Positions 50,173 to 59,583 are shown, counted from the first letter of the stretch. The stretch: 64,000 nt of DNA from CAZDDI01 sp964504195 (GCA_964504195.1 CAZDDI010000015.1:1-64000), one strand, 5' to 3'. The notes: generated by a model not told the origin, from the letters alone. Numbers and translations: made by a program.

Positions 50173-50958
50173 ATGACACATATCGGCACATTCCCATTTG
50201 GGCAACCAGTCCGCATGTTAGCACAAGAAAACCGCACACCCAAGCCACTATTTGTATTGGGTGTCTATGCCAGTGCCGTACATGCTCGTTGGATAAACAG
50301 CAACGGTAAAAGTATTGTAAAGGCTTTAGCTGTTGCAAGTGAGCCTTACATTTTTTGGCGTGGCGAAGAAACTGAAGCAATCATACAGCAAATTTCTATT
50401 CCACCAGAATTGGGACGTTTAGTGGCAGCGTCCAGACAATATAATGGGCCGTCCGGCATTGCTTTAGATGACTTGTATCTAAAACCGCTTGGCTTTGGAC
50501 GCACTGAAGCATGGTTATGTGATTTAGTTCCACATAGCTGTGTCAATCCATCTCAGCAGAAAGCAATTGACCGTGCTTACCTGCCCAAAGTTCAACCACA
50601 CAAGTTGGCAATACCAAGCGTTCCAACTGTTCCCTCAAGACTAACCGATGAGAAACGGCGTGCAGATATATGGGACGAAGTCTGCGAATCAAACGCAGAG
50701 GTGTTGATTTTATTGGGCGACAAACCTATCCAATGGTTCCTAACTTATTTTGATCAACGCAGAAAGAGACTTGCTGATTTTGGGCGTGACAGTCAATCTT
50801 ATGGAAGATTAAATCCTGTATCAATCAACGGCAAAAACATTGCGGTTTTACCACTGGCACACCCCAGACAAGTAGCAAGATTGGGGCGATCGTCTACAGA
50901 GTGGTATAAACTTCACCAGATTTGGATAAAGGAAATTGCTCCCAAGTTGTTGAGGTAA
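50173..50958 (+). CDS. Uracil-DNA-glycosylase-like protein (tentative)
   Basis: 261 residues. Layout resembles the UDG superfamily: an N-terminal VLGVYAS strand, a YLKPLGFGRTEAWLCDLVP region, EVLILLGDKPIQWFL (compare the I-x-x-L-G-x-x-A step) and a late LPLAHPRQ (compare the HPS/HPR loop). Catalytic residues cannot be confirmed. The coding sequence is clearly more AT-rich than both neighbours, and palindromic elements bracket it at 49970-50050 and 50978-51123, so horizontal acquisition is likely. AAAAGGA before ATG 50173 supports this start; the frame from 50068 is upstream filler. Confidence 0.45.
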   Translation: MTHIGTFPFGQPVRMLAQENRTPKPLFVLGVYASAVHARWINSNGKSIVKALAVASEPYIFWRGEETEAIIQQISIPPELGRLVAASRQYNGPSGIALDDLYLKPLGFGRTEAWLCDLVPHSCVNPSQQKAIDRAYLPKVQPHKLAIPSVPTVPSRLTDEKRRADIWDEVCESNAEVLILLGDKPIQWFLTYFDQRRKRLADFGRDSQSYGRLNPVSINGKNIAVLPLAHPRQVARLGRSSTEWYKLHQIWIKEIAPKLLR

Positions 50959-50977
50959 ACCGATAACAAGCCGCCTA

Positions 50978-51123
50978 AGGCTATTCCAAGAAAATAATCC
51001 TTCCACTTGCTCCTGCTGGATTGCTAAATCCAGCGGTTTACCAGATACCCCTGGTAGGGCAGAGGCGTGGATTTGACAATCCACGCCGAGCGAGGTGGAC
51101 GGTTTTAATTCTTGGAACGGCCT
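50978..51123. repeat. MITE-like element with terminal inverted repeats
   Basis: aggctattccaagaa at the left faces ttcttggaacggcct at the right. Inside are three small hairpins, including GGCGTGGATT-TGAC-AATCCACGCC (51065-51088). About 146 bp, no open frame. It accounts for the 312 bases between the UDG-like gene and the glycosyltransferase. Confidence 0.6.
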
Positions 51124-51270
51124 AACATCAATTGCCGACGAAGCGACTTCACCACGCGCCTGAACCCTGCTGATCTACTGATACCCAGCACATCACACAT
51201 CGGCGGGTAATAACCGCTTTTTCGCTTTTTCGCTGACTCACAGATTCTACTTGAGGAGATTTGATCGAAT

Positions 51271-52206
51271 ATGAACCCACGTTTTTCGGTTGTGGCCCCG
51301 GTCTACAATGAAGAGGAACTGGTGGAAGAATTCTACCAGCGTGTGCGGGATGTGATGAACGGCTTGGGCGAACCCTGGGAGCTGATTCTGATCAACGATG
51401 GCTGCCGTGACAGCTCGCCGGAGATCATGGATCGGTTATTTGAAGAAGACCCGGAGCACGTTGTAGTCTTGCACTTCGCGCGCAATTTCGGCCACCAGCT
51501 CGCCATCACCGCCGGGATGGATCAAGCGCGCGGCGACGCCGTCACCGCCATTGATTCCGACCTGCAAGATCCGCCGGAGGTCATCCCGGAGCTCATCGCC
51601 AAGTGGCGTGAGGGTTACGATGTGGTCTACGCCGTGCGCGCCGAGCGCGAGGGCGAGACCTGGTTCAAGCTCTTCACGGCGCGGCTCTTCTACCGGCTGA
51701 TCCAGGCGCTCACGGATGTCACCATCCCCATGGAAGCCGGGGATTTTCGCTTGCTCGACCGGAAGGCACTCGACGCCGTATGCGAGATGCGCGAAAAGCA
51801 TCGCTTCGTGCGAGCGATGGTTTCGTGGGTGGGCTTCCGGCAAATCGGCGTGCCGTACCACCGCTTTGCACGCAAGGCCGGCGAGACCAAGTACCCGTTC
51901 CGCAAGATGTTCAAGCTGGCGCTCGATGCCATCACCGGCTTCTCCTTCATCCCGCTGAAGTTGGCGACCTGGAGTGGCGCGGCAGCGGCGGCAGCAGGCG
52001 TGTTGCTGGCGCTGGTACTGCTCGTGCTACGGCTAAACGGCAGCGCGCCGCTGGCCGGGCAAGGGCTTACAGCGAGCCTGGTGCTCTTCATGGGCGGCGT
52101 GCAGCTGCTCATGGTGGGCATTTTGGGCGAATACATCGGGCGCATCTATGACGAGGCGCGGCGCCGCCCGCTGTATCTCATCCGCACAATCAAACGCAAA
52201 GACTAA
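51271..52206 (+). CDS. GT2 glycosyltransferase with C-terminal membrane helices (DPM1/GtrB-like)
   Basis: 311 residues. GT-A domain: VVAPVYNEEELVEEF at the start, LINDGCRDSS, and the DSDLQDPPE segment bearing the DxD-type metal site. Two membrane helices near 235-255 and 265-290 anchor it. The usual role is moving a sugar from a nucleotide sugar onto polyprenyl phosphate at the inner membrane leaflet. TTGAGGAG precedes the ATG by ten bases. Confidence 0.88.
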   Translation: MNPRFSVVAPVYNEEELVEEFYQRVRDVMNGLGEPWELILINDGCRDSSPEIMDRLFEEDPEHVVVLHFARNFGHQLAITAGMDQARGDAVTAIDSDLQDPPEVIPELIAKWREGYDVVYAVRAEREGETWFKLFTARLFYRLIQALTDVTIPMEAGDFRLLDRKALDAVCEMREKHRFVRAMVSWVGFRQIGVPYHRFARKAGETKYPFRKMFKLALDAITGFSFIPLKLATWSGAAAAAAGVLLALVLLVLRLNGSAPLAGQGLTASLVLFMGGVQLLMVGILGEYIGRIYDEARRRPLYLIRTIKRKD

Positions 52207-52212
52207 ATCACA

Positions 52213-52290
52213 TTGGGTGTGTTTCACTTCAATTAAAGGGCCACACTTTCCAAATCGCGGCTACTTTCAACTGAAATGAAACACATCCAA
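52213..52290. repeat. Inverted repeat ttgg(g/a)tgtgtttca(c/t)ttca
   Basis: Twenty-base arms at 52213-52232 and 52271-52290 pair with three mismatches around a 38-base centre. Located between two genes of the same strand; could act as a hairpin terminator or be a small mobile palindrome. Confidence 0.6.
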
Positions 52291-52319
52291 ATCCATTAAC
52301 CGGCCAGGTCTCTAAGATT

Positions 52320-53267
52320 ATGAAATACAAAACTCGTATTATTTACAATCCTACTGCCGGGCCATGGGATATGACCAAAACGCTCCAACGGCTATGCACC
52401 AGTCTCGAACATCAAGGTTGGGCGTGCGAGCTGGTTGAAACCGAACAGGCTGGCGACACGCTCTGGTATTGTCAACAGGCCGCCCGCGAGCAGCTCAATT
52501 TGGTGTTAGTCGCCGGGGGCGATGGCACACTCAACGAGGCCGCTAATGGGCTGGCGCATACCCAGACGGCCCTCGGCATCGTGCCGGTGGGGACGGGCAA
52601 TGTTTTAGCACACCAATTGCACATGCCTATCCTCAACCTGACCGCCCCGCTACAAGTGGGCGAGGTGAGCGAGGCCCTCATCACCAGCCGCGTGCAGCGC
52701 GTAGACCTGGGGAATGTCAACGGGCGGCGCTTTCTGTGCTGGAGCGGGGCCGGGCTAGACGCGGAAATTACCGCGTTCATGGAACCGCGCCCGCGTTACG
52801 CCAAGCATTTGGGCACCATTCCTTACATCATCGCTGCTATCACGGTCGCGTCGCAATTCAGCGGCGTGCGGGCACGCATCACCGTGGGCGACCGGCACCT
52901 GAACACCCGCGCACTCCTGGTGCTTACCAGTAACATCCAGCTCTACGCAGCCTTCTTCTCTATCGCCCGCTATGCCCGTATGGATGATGGCTTGCTTGAC
53001 ATTTTCATCTTCAAAGGCTTAGGATTTGCTTACATTGTGCGCCATCTGCTACGCATTTTCAGCGGACGCTATTTGAGCGATCCGGATGTCATCCACGTTT
53101 TAGCCCGGCAAATGCAGATCGAAACCAAACCCGCCGTGGCTGTTCACCTGGATGGCGATCCGTTGGATACGACACCCGCCTTGTTCAATGTCGAGCCAGG
53201 CGCATTACGGTTACTTGTTCCGCCACACGCGCCGACCAGCTTGTTCACCCAGCCGCCGGAAATATAA
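52320..53267 (+). CDS. Diacylglycerol kinase-family lipid kinase
   Basis: 315 residues. RIIYNPTAG at the N-terminus, VAGGDGTLNEAANGL at about 66-80 and IVPVGTGNVLA at 90-100 are the catalytic-domain marks of the DagK/LCB5/YegS family. The C-terminal beta-rich domain includes HLDGDP near 277. It phosphorylates a lipid alcohol such as diacylglycerol or a related lipid; the exact lipid is not predictable. Neighbouring glycosyltransferases suggest envelope-lipid metabolism. Confidence 0.88.
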   Translation: MKYKTRIIYNPTAGPWDMTKTLQRLCTSLEHQGWACELVETEQAGDTLWYCQQAAREQLNLVLVAGGDGTLNEAANGLAHTQTALGIVPVGTGNVLAHQLHMPILNLTAPLQVGEVSEALITSRVQRVDLGNVNGRRFLCWSGAGLDAEITAFMEPRPRYAKHLGTIPYIIAAITVASQFSGVRARITVGDRHLNTRALLVLTSNIQLYAAFFSIARYARMDDGLLDIFIFKGLGFAYIVRHLLRIFSGRYLSDPDVIHVLARQMQIETKPAVAVHLDGDPLDTTPALFNVEPGALRLLVPPHAPTSLFTQPPEI

Positions 53268-53379
53268 TTGTAGGCAACTCTCATTTGAGGGATTCGATTT
53301 CGGAACGCACTTTTGCGCCCAGAACAGCAAATTTCAACACTCAAGTGCGTTGCCTTTAGAACCTGTCCGAAAATTCGCC

Positions 53380-53430
53380 GGTGGTCGAGCCTACCGAGAC
53401 CCGGTGGTGGTTTCGACAGGCTCAACCACC
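53380..53430. repeat. REP-like palindrome
   Basis: ggtggtcgagcctaccgaga (53380-53399) faces tttcgacaggctcaaccacc (53411-53430). A single member of the same family as the arrays at 20.4 and 44 kb. Confidence 0.65.
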
Positions 53431-53533
53431 GCCTGTGTGAATTTTTGGTATATTCTTAAGATAAATAAGCGTGGCGCAGACGTTCCGCGCCCCTGTTTTT
53501 TCTTGATATTTATTATGTTGATAGGAGACTCTT

Positions 53534-54682
53534 ATGGCGCGCAAAAAACTAACTAAAGTGGCGGAGCAAGCCCCCTCCCGCGAGGCATGGCAACGCCTCT
53601 ATACGGCAGCAGCGGCCTTCAAAGCAGCCGCCCCCTGGGAGCTGATGACCGAAGATGAGATTTTCGGCGTTGAAGACCCAGAAACTGGCATCGTCAACTA
53701 CTGCCTCGTCACCGGCGAGCTTGGCGAGCACCACGCGCTCATCGTCACCCTAGGGCCGCAAGGATTGGGCGAATACTATGACGCTATCCGCCGGATGCAG
53801 ATCTCTGCCGGCCCCCTGGAGCAAGAAGATGCCGGCTTCTGTATGATGGCGGCCCCGCAAATACAAGCCTCTTTCGAGGATCGCGATTTTCTCACCGATG
53901 ACGATTTACAAATCATCAAAAGCCTGGGACTGCGTTTCCGAGGCCCTCTGGCCTGGCCGATGTTCCGTTATTACAAACCGGGACGCGCACCCTGGTATGT
54001 TGAGCGTGAGGCCGCGCGCATCCTCACGCTTGCGCTCGAACAGGCACTTCAAGTTTACACAGATGTAGATTGGATTGATGAACAGTACGAAGACCACCCG
54101 GATGAATTGGATGATCGGCTGCCTGTTCGCTATTTCGATGGCAATGCCTGGGCCTATCGTTGGGATGTGTCCAACCCCATGTATCCACAGTATGAATACC
54201 CGATAAATGAAGAGCAACTGACAAACATAGCCCAGCAAATCCCGACAAAAAAGGCCCGTTGGGAATTGCACATGACCGTCTTGCCTGATATGGTGCAAGA
54301 AGGCCCTTTGCCACCTTATCTTCCCTATATGCTGCTACTGGCCGATAACGAGTCGGGATTGCTACTGAACCAGAAAGTGTTACTCGCACAACCTTCGTTA
54401 GAGGCCATGCTGCAAGCGCTTCCGCAAGAGCTGCTAGCCATGTTTGAGCAACTTAACATGCGGCCCCAGCAGCTCTTTGTCGCTACCGAACGGTTGCAAC
54501 GCATTTTGACGCCAACATTGGCACATCTCGGCGTACAGCTCAAACGACTGGATGCGTTACCCGTCATTGAAGATGCGCTCAATGCCTTCCGGGACTTCCT
54601 CGAGAGTGATGACCTGGATGATGAGGACTGGGGTGCCGACGATTGGGATTTGACGGAATGGGATGTCAAGGAAGCTGCTTAA
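53534..54682 (+). CDS. DUF7309/DUF6930-like protein
   Basis: 382 residues. The N-terminal PWELMTEDEIFGVEDPETG...YCLVTGELGEHHALIVTLGPQGL resembles the DUF7309 layout. The rest resembles DUF6930, and the C-terminus is very acidic (DDLDDEDWGADDWDLTEWD). Function unknown. Soluble, no signal. AGGAG before the ATG. It shares a two-base gap with the next gene, so the PHP protein, LipA and this one probably form one unit. Confidence 0.65.
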   Translation: MARKKLTKVAEQAPSREAWQRLYTAAAAFKAAAPWELMTEDEIFGVEDPETGIVNYCLVTGELGEHHALIVTLGPQGLGEYYDAIRRMQISAGPLEQEDAGFCMMAAPQIQASFEDRDFLTDDDLQIIKSLGLRFRGPLAWPMFRYYKPGRAPWYVEREAARILTLALEQALQVYTDVDWIDEQYEDHPDELDDRLPVRYFDGNAWAYRWDVSNPMYPQYEYPINEEQLTNIAQQIPTKKARWELHMTVLPDMVQEGPLPPYLPYMLLLADNESGLLLNQKVLLAQPSLEAMLQALPQELLAMFEQLNMRPQQLFVATERLQRILTPTLAHLGVQLKRLDALPVIEDALNAFRDFLESDDLDDEDWGADDWDLTEWDVKEAA

Positions 54683-54684
54683 AC

Positions 54685-55479
54685 ATGTTCGATCTACACA
54701 CACACACGCACCACTCTTGTGATGCGGGGGCGTCCATGCTAGAATTCGTGGCGGCGGCCCAAAACGCTGGGCTTACGGGCATCGCTTTCACCGATCATGT
54801 GGAGTGGATGCCTGAAGATGAAGCCTACAACTATTTGCAGTTAGACGCTTTCTTTGCCGAGTTGGAAGCCGTGCGCGCACAAGTTAATGGGGCGTTCACC
54901 CTGCTCGCTGGTGTGGAAATCGGCAACCCGCACAATTACCCTGCCGAAGCTGCCGCTCTGCTGGCTGCCGCCCCCTGGGATTATGTGATCGGCTCGGCGC
55001 ACTGGCACGGTGGCAAACCCGGCTGGAGGCCGATTGCCTTCGCGCAGGGCATGGAAGCATCTTACCAGAGCTATTTCGAAGAACTGACACAACTGGCAGC
55101 GCACGGCGACTTCGATGTAGTCGGCCACTTCGACATCGTGCGGCGCGATAGCGTGATGTTGTTCAAACAAACGCTTGATTTGACAGACTTTGCCGATCCC
55201 ATCCGCGCCGTGCTGCGCAGCCTCATTGCACGCGGTAAGGGGCTGGAGATCAACACCTCCGGCCCGAGCTACGGACTGCCTGGCCCGCTGCCCGACTTGA
55301 ACGTGCTACGCTGGTATCGTGAACTCGGCGGGGAAATCCTCGTCTTCGGCTCAGACGCGCACAAGCCAGAACACGTAGGGCGGCACTTCGCCGTCGCGCG
55401 TGAACTGGCACTCACGGCGGGGTTCACGCATCTGGCGCGCTTCGCGCAGCGCCAGGTGGTGGAGTGGATACCGCTATGA
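54685..55479 (+). CDS. PHP-domain phosphoesterase (histidinol-phosphatase-like)
   Basis: 264 residues. Metal ligands visible: HTHTHHSCD at 4-12, FTDHVEW, GVEIG, a DVVGHFDIVRR segment and a late GSDAH. This is the HisK-type PHP layout, hydrolysing a phosphomonoester; histidinol phosphate is the family default but unconfirmed. ATG 54685 comes two bases after the previous stop and follows AAGGA. The stop overlaps the lipA start (ATGA). Confidence 0.82.
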   Translation: MFDLHTHTHHSCDAGASMLEFVAAAQNAGLTGIAFTDHVEWMPEDEAYNYLQLDAFFAELEAVRAQVNGAFTLLAGVEIGNPHNYPAEAAALLAAAPWDYVIGSAHWHGGKPGWRPIAFAQGMEASYQSYFEELTQLAAHGDFDVVGHFDIVRRDSVMLFKQTLDLTDFADPIRAVLRSLIARGKGLEINTSGPSYGLPGPLPDLNVLRWYRELGGEILVFGSDAHKPEHVGRHFAVARELALTAGFTHLARFAQRQVVEWIPL

Positions 55480-56363
55480 ACACACCACCCGCCCCCCGCC
55501 GTTACCCGCGCAAACCACCCTGGCTGCGGGTGCGTTTGCCCGCCGGTGAAGCGCCCGCCTGGGTCAACAAGCTGCTGCGCGAGAGCCGCCTGCACACTGT
55601 CTGCGAGGAGGCCCACTGCCCCAACCTGGGCGAGTGCTGGAGCAACCGCACGGCCACGTTCCTCATCATGGGCGATGTCTGCACACGCAATTGCCGCTTC
55701 TGCAACGTGCATACGGGGCGTCCAGCCCCACTTGATCCCACCGAGCCGGAACATGTCGCCGAAGCTACCGCAGCCATGAACCTACACCACGTCGTCATCA
55801 CCTCGGTAGATCGGGACGATTTGCCCGACGGCGGGGCGGCGCACTTTGCGGCAGTCATCACCCGCGTGCGTGAAGCCACCCCTACCTGCACCATCGAAAC
55901 ACTGATCCCCGACTTTCGCGGCGCGCCAGCTCCGCTGGAAACACTGCTCGACGCCGGGCCGGACATCCTCAACCACAACATCGAGATGGTGCGCCGCCTC
56001 TATCCGCAGGTGCGCCCGCAAGGCAAGTACGAGTGGGCGCTGGCGGTATTGGAGCATACCAAACGTTATCGCCCCACCATGCTCACCAAGAGCGGGATGA
56101 TGATCGGCCTGGGCGAGACGGGGGAGGAAATCCTGGAGACATTGCACGATTTGCGCGCCGTGGGAGTGGATATCCTCACCGTGGGGCAATATCTGCAACC
56201 GAGCCGCGACCATTGGCCGGTGGAGCAGTATTACACGCCGGAGCAGTTTGAGACGCTCAAGCAAGCGGCGCTGGAGCTGGGCTTCCGCTGGGTGGAGTGC
56301 GCCCCGCTAGTGCGCAGCTCCTACAATGCGGAGGCGCAAGCCCGCGCTTTACTCGGAAGATAA
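55476..56363 (+). CDS. lipA: Lipoyl synthase
   Basis: 295 residues. Radical-SAM enzyme inserting two sulfurs into octanoyl groups on lipoyl domains. The auxiliary-cluster cysteines are in CEEAHCPNLGEC, the SAM-cluster triad is CTRNCRFC, and the C-terminal serine-containing VRSSYNA is present. Start ATG 55476 is ATGA-coupled to the PHP gene. No lipB or lplA in view, so octanoyl transfer must be encoded elsewhere. A small palindrome follows the stop directly. Confidence 0.95.
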   Translation: MNTPPAPRRYPRKPPWLRVRLPAGEAPAWVNKLLRESRLHTVCEEAHCPNLGECWSNRTATFLIMGDVCTRNCRFCNVHTGRPAPLDPTEPEHVAEATAAMNLHHVVITSVDRDDLPDGGAAHFAAVITRVREATPTCTIETLIPDFRGAPAPLETLLDAGPDILNHNIEMVRRLYPQVRPQGKYEWALAVLEHTKRYRPTMLTKSGMMIGLGETGEEILETLHDLRAVGVDILTVGQYLQPSRDHWPVEQYYTPEQFETLKQAALELGFRWVECAPLVRSSYNAEAQARALLGR

Positions 56364-56395
56364 GACCTGCCAGGTTTTGAAAACCTGGCAAGTCT
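56363..56395. repeat. acctggcaggtttt palindrome after lipA
   Basis: AGACCTGCCAGGTTTT and AAAACCTGGCAAGTCT form a near-perfect 16-base inverted repeat with almost no loop, starting on the lipA stop codon. The same acctggcaggt core recurs in the 12.4 and 13.7 kb elements and at 63192-63226. Confidence 0.7.
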
Positions 56396-56435
56396 AAACC
56401 CCGGCAGATCTAAACCCTGATACACAAGAGGACGC

Positions 56436-57167
56436 ATGAATAGCATCGAACCTTTATTTACCATCATCATCCCCGCCTACAATGAGGCGCAACGGCTACC
56501 GGCCAACCTGGCGCGCGTCGCCGCTTTTGTGGAATCCCGCCCGGAGCCACTGGATGTAGTGGTGGTCAACAACAACAGCCGCGACGAAACCGGCGCGATT
56601 GCCCGCGCACTGGCGGAAGAACATCCCTGCATCACCGTGCTGGATCAGCCGCTTCAGGGCAAGGGCGCAGCGGTCCGCAAGGGCATGTTGGAAGGCCGGG
56701 GGCAATATCTCTTTATCTGCGACGCTGACCTTGCCATGCCCATCGAAGAGCTCCCGCGCTTTTTCCCGGAGACGCTCGGCAGCGCTTATGACATCGCCAT
56801 TGGCTCACGCGAAGCTGCCGGCGCGCAGCGCTACAATGAACCAGCCTACCGGCATCTGATGGGGCGCGTGTTCAACCTCATCGTCCGCGTGCTGGCCGTG
56901 CCAAAAATCCAGGATACGCAGTGCGGGTTCAAGGCATTCCGGCGCGAAGTCGCTCGTGAGCTGTTCGCCATCCAGAAGATTGACGGTTGGGCTTTCGATG
57001 TGGAAGTGCTCGCGATAGCGCAACGCCGAGGACTCCATATCGTGGAAGTGGGCATTCCCTGGTACTATGGCGCAGGCAGCCGGATCAACCCATTGCAAGA
57101 CTCGCTCCGCATGTTCCGCGAGGTGCTGAAGATCCGCCGCAACGTGCGCGCGGGGATGTATGATTGA
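56436..57167 (+). CDS. GT2 glycosyltransferase (dolichyl-phosphate glucosyl/mannosyltransferase-like)
   Basis: 243 residues. IIIPAYNEAQRLPANL at the start, VVNNNSRDET, QGKGAAVRKGML and CDADLAMP with the DxD site. IQDTQCGFKAFRR late in the chain is typical of the dolichyl-phosphate-glucose synthase type. No membrane helix, unlike the GT2 at 51.3 kb. It probably charges polyprenyl phosphate for cell-envelope glycans. Confidence 0.87.
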   Translation: MNSIEPLFTIIIPAYNEAQRLPANLARVAAFVESRPEPLDVVVVNNNSRDETGAIARALAEEHPCITVLDQPLQGKGAAVRKGMLEGRGQYLFICDADLAMPIEELPRFFPETLGSAYDIAIGSREAAGAQRYNEPAYRHLMGRVFNLIVRVLAVPKIQDTQCGFKAFRREVARELFAIQKIDGWAFDVEVLAIAQRRGLHIVEVGIPWYYGAGSRINPLQDSLRMFREVLKIRRNVRAGMYD

Positions 57168-57205
57168 AACGTGAGACGTGACCAGAGATTTCTTCACGCA
57201 TCACG
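57165..57205. repeat. cgtgaaacgtgacc-type short palindrome
   Basis: gaaacgtgagacgtgacc faces tcttcacgcatcacg. Same family as 45318-45366 and 63853-63905. It fills the gap between the glycosyltransferase and the SDR gene together with a cttttcgctgactcgctgattc phrase also seen near 51220-51250. Confidence 0.5.
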
Positions 57206-57243
57206 CTTTCTCGCCTTTTCGCTGACTCGCTGATTCTATCACT

Positions 57244-58821
57244 ATGACCAAAGCAACCGTAGCCCTTTTCGGCGCATCCGGTACAATGGGTTTTGAGGCG
57301 TTCAAAGCCCTATGGCAACGCCGCGCCGAGTATGACATCAGCCTGCTCGTGCTGCCCTCCGAGCAGCGGCAGGGCTTGTTCCGCTCGTATATGCGGGCGG
57401 CAGGCGTCCCAGAGCAGCACGGGCCAGGCGTGGTTGAGGGGGGCGGCTTGCGCATCGTCTGGGGTGACGCGACGCGCTATGCGGATGTTGCCGCGACGGT
57501 GCGCGGCGCGGATTGGGTGCTCAACGCGATGGCTTACATCTCGCCGATGGCCGATTATCACCCAGAGCTGGCGTGCGCGGTCAATACGGACGCTATCGCG
57601 CACATCCTCGCGGCTATCCAGGCCGAGCCGCAGGGCGCAGAACGCATCCGTTATGTGCATACCGGCACGGTGGCGGAGACCGGCAACCGCCCGGTGGGCA
57701 TCCATGTGGGGCGCGTGGGTGATCCGCTCAAGCCCTCTGTGTTCGATTACTACGCGCTCACCAAAATCGCGGGCGAGCGACTGGTGCTGGAATCACCGCT
57801 CAAGCACTGGGCCTCGCTGCGCATGACCTTCATCATGCCCACCTGTTTCCGTGAACTGCTCGCGCTGAACGATGCCATCCTCTTTCATATGCCGCTCGAT
57901 GCCCGGATGGAAAATATCACCGACCGGGACGCGGGGGCGGGTCTCATCAACAGCCTGGACATTCCGGCGGACTCGGATTTTTGGCGGCGCGCCTACAACA
58001 TGGGCGGCGGGCCACAGATGCGCTGCACGGCCTACGCTTTTCTAGCCGATACATTCCGCCAGTACGGGCTGCGCCTGGAAGCCTGCGCCGAGCGACACTG
58101 GTTTGCGCTGCGCAACTTCCACATGCAGTATTACGAAGACAGCGCCGTGCTGAACGGCTACTTGCATCACTGGCGGGATACACGCGAAACGCACGCGCAA
58201 GCTATCTCGGAAAGCCGCCCGTGGAGCCTGCGCCTGGCGGGTTGGCTAACCCGGCACGTTCCGGCCTTCCGTCGGCTGGGTGAAATCATCACCCACGCGC
58301 TCTTAAAGCGGTTGGCAGACACCCATCGCAACAGCCCGCGCTACTGGGTCACACATCATAACGCTATGCGCATCTCGGCGTTCTTCAAGAGCTATGCCGA
58401 TTACGCCGCCATCCCCGGCTGGGGCGTAAATCGCCCAAATCTCGACCCGGATGCGCCCTGGCAGCGGCTCGCGCATGGCTACGATGAAGCAAAATCGCCA
58501 TTGACGCTCGCAGACCTGCACGGCGCAGCGACGTTCCGAGGCGGGCAATGCCTTGCCGCTAGCTGGGAGGGCGAGCTCTACACCCCGCTCGCGTGGCGCT
58601 GCGCTTTTGGGCACACGTTTGATGCGCGGCCCTACACTGTGCTGAGGGCGGGCCATTGGTGCCCGGAGTGTGTCGCACACTGGGACGGCGACGTGCAAGC
58701 GCGTTACAATCCCTTCTTCGCACAAGTCTGGTACGCGGATCATGCACCGGACGAAACCAACGTGTACCCGGATGAGTGCATCGAAGATATCCGCAACGCG
58801 GATCAAGCAAAATTGTGGTGA
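57244..58821 (+). CDS. SDR/NAD-epimerase family protein with C-terminal Cys/His domain
   Basis: 525 residues, longer than usual epimerases (~320). Rossmann start LFGASGTMGFEAF at 8-20, acid-rich GADWVLNAMAY strand, and catalytic YYALTK (Y-x-x-x-K). From about 430 to the end an extra region carries CLAASWEGELYTPLAWRCAFGHTF and GHWCPECVAHW, a likely zinc-binding appendage. Upstream DDxxW-type segments at 300-430 are unassigned. Cofactor NAD(P) is inferred from the fold; substrate unknown. Confidence 0.75.
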   Translation: MTKATVALFGASGTMGFEAFKALWQRRAEYDISLLVLPSEQRQGLFRSYMRAAGVPEQHGPGVVEGGGLRIVWGDATRYADVAATVRGADWVLNAMAYISPMADYHPELACAVNTDAIAHILAAIQAEPQGAERIRYVHTGTVAETGNRPVGIHVGRVGDPLKPSVFDYYALTKIAGERLVLESPLKHWASLRMTFIMPTCFRELLALNDAILFHMPLDARMENITDRDAGAGLINSLDIPADSDFWRRAYNMGGGPQMRCTAYAFLADTFRQYGLRLEACAERHWFALRNFHMQYYEDSAVLNGYLHHWRDTRETHAQAISESRPWSLRLAGWLTRHVPAFRRLGEIITHALLKRLADTHRNSPRYWVTHHNAMRISAFFKSYADYAAIPGWGVNRPNLDPDAPWQRLAHGYDEAKSPLTLADLHGAATFRGGQCLAASWEGELYTPLAWRCAFGHTFDARPYTVLRAGHWCPECVAHWDGDVQARYNPFFAQVWYADHAPDETNVYPDECIEDIRNADQAKLW

Positions 58822-58856
58822 CTTCTTTAAAAAATCTATTGGATAAAGGTCGGTAA

Positions 58857-59537
58857 ATGTCAAAAAGAAAATCTAGCACAAAACGTGCGGCCCTGGTGCG
58901 GCCCAAACCGCCTCGTACTCTGGCTGAGGATTTCCAAACTGTGCAGCTCGTTGAATATACCATCACCGCTGAGCTTATCGAAAGCGACCAATATAAGCGC
59001 TTGCCGGCGCGTGTGCGCGAGAGTGTACCACAACTCTACGCGGAGCTGCACAAACATCCACGAACCGCCATCCCCAAAGTACAAAAACTCATCCGCCGGT
59101 ATCCGCGTATTCCCATGTTCTATAATTACCTGGTTGCTGCCTACACGGCTATCGGGGAATTTGATAAAGCCAAAGACATCGCCTTGCAAAACTACCAGCG
59201 CAATCCCGATTATCTGTTTGCGCGCATCAACTACGCGCAGGTTTGCATGGACGAAGGGCATTTCAACAAGATACCGGAAATTTTCGAGGAGACGTATGAT
59301 CTGAAGCTGCTTTATCCTGAGCGTGATACCTTCCACGTCTCAGAAGTGGTCAACTTTGCTGGCTTAATGGGCTTGTACTTCCTGGCGATAGGGAACCGGG
59401 AGACCGCAGAGCTGTATTATTCCATGGCGAAAAACCTAGGGCCGAAATACCCCGTTACCAGACAGTTACACCAGCACCTGCACCCAAGTTGGTTGCATGG
59501 GTTGCTATTGCGACTGATTGCTACTCCCAAGTCATAG
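58857..59537 (+). CDS. TPR-like protein, 226 residues
   Basis: Starts with a basic MSKRKSSTKR leader (similar to the 756-residue TPR protein at 41.6 kb), then two to three TPR-like helices pairs (FYNYLVAAYTAIGEFDKAKDIAL, ARINYAQVCMDEGHFNKIPEIF). No catalytic domain. Ends about 60 bases before tRNA-Gln. A protein-binding role is likely, nothing more can be said. Confidence 0.7.
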   Translation: MSKRKSSTKRAALVRPKPPRTLAEDFQTVQLVEYTITAELIESDQYKRLPARVRESVPQLYAELHKHPRTAIPKVQKLIRRYPRIPMFYNYLVAAYTAIGEFDKAKDIALQNYQRNPDYLFARINYAQVCMDEGHFNKIPEIFEETYDLKLLYPERDTFHVSEVVNFAGLMGLYFLAIGNRETAELYYSMAKNLGPKYPVTRQLHQHLHPSWLHGLLLRLIATPKS

Positions 59538-59555
59538 CGTTTGGGAATTTTGAGG

Positions 59556-59583
59556 TTGCTCAAAGTCAAGCCTGTGGTATAAT
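59556..59583 (+). promoter_or_regulatory. Promoter of tRNA-Gln
   Basis: TTGCTC (59556-59561), 16 bases, then a perfect TATAAT (59578-59583). The start would fall near 59590, six bases before the mature tRNA. Confidence 0.6.
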
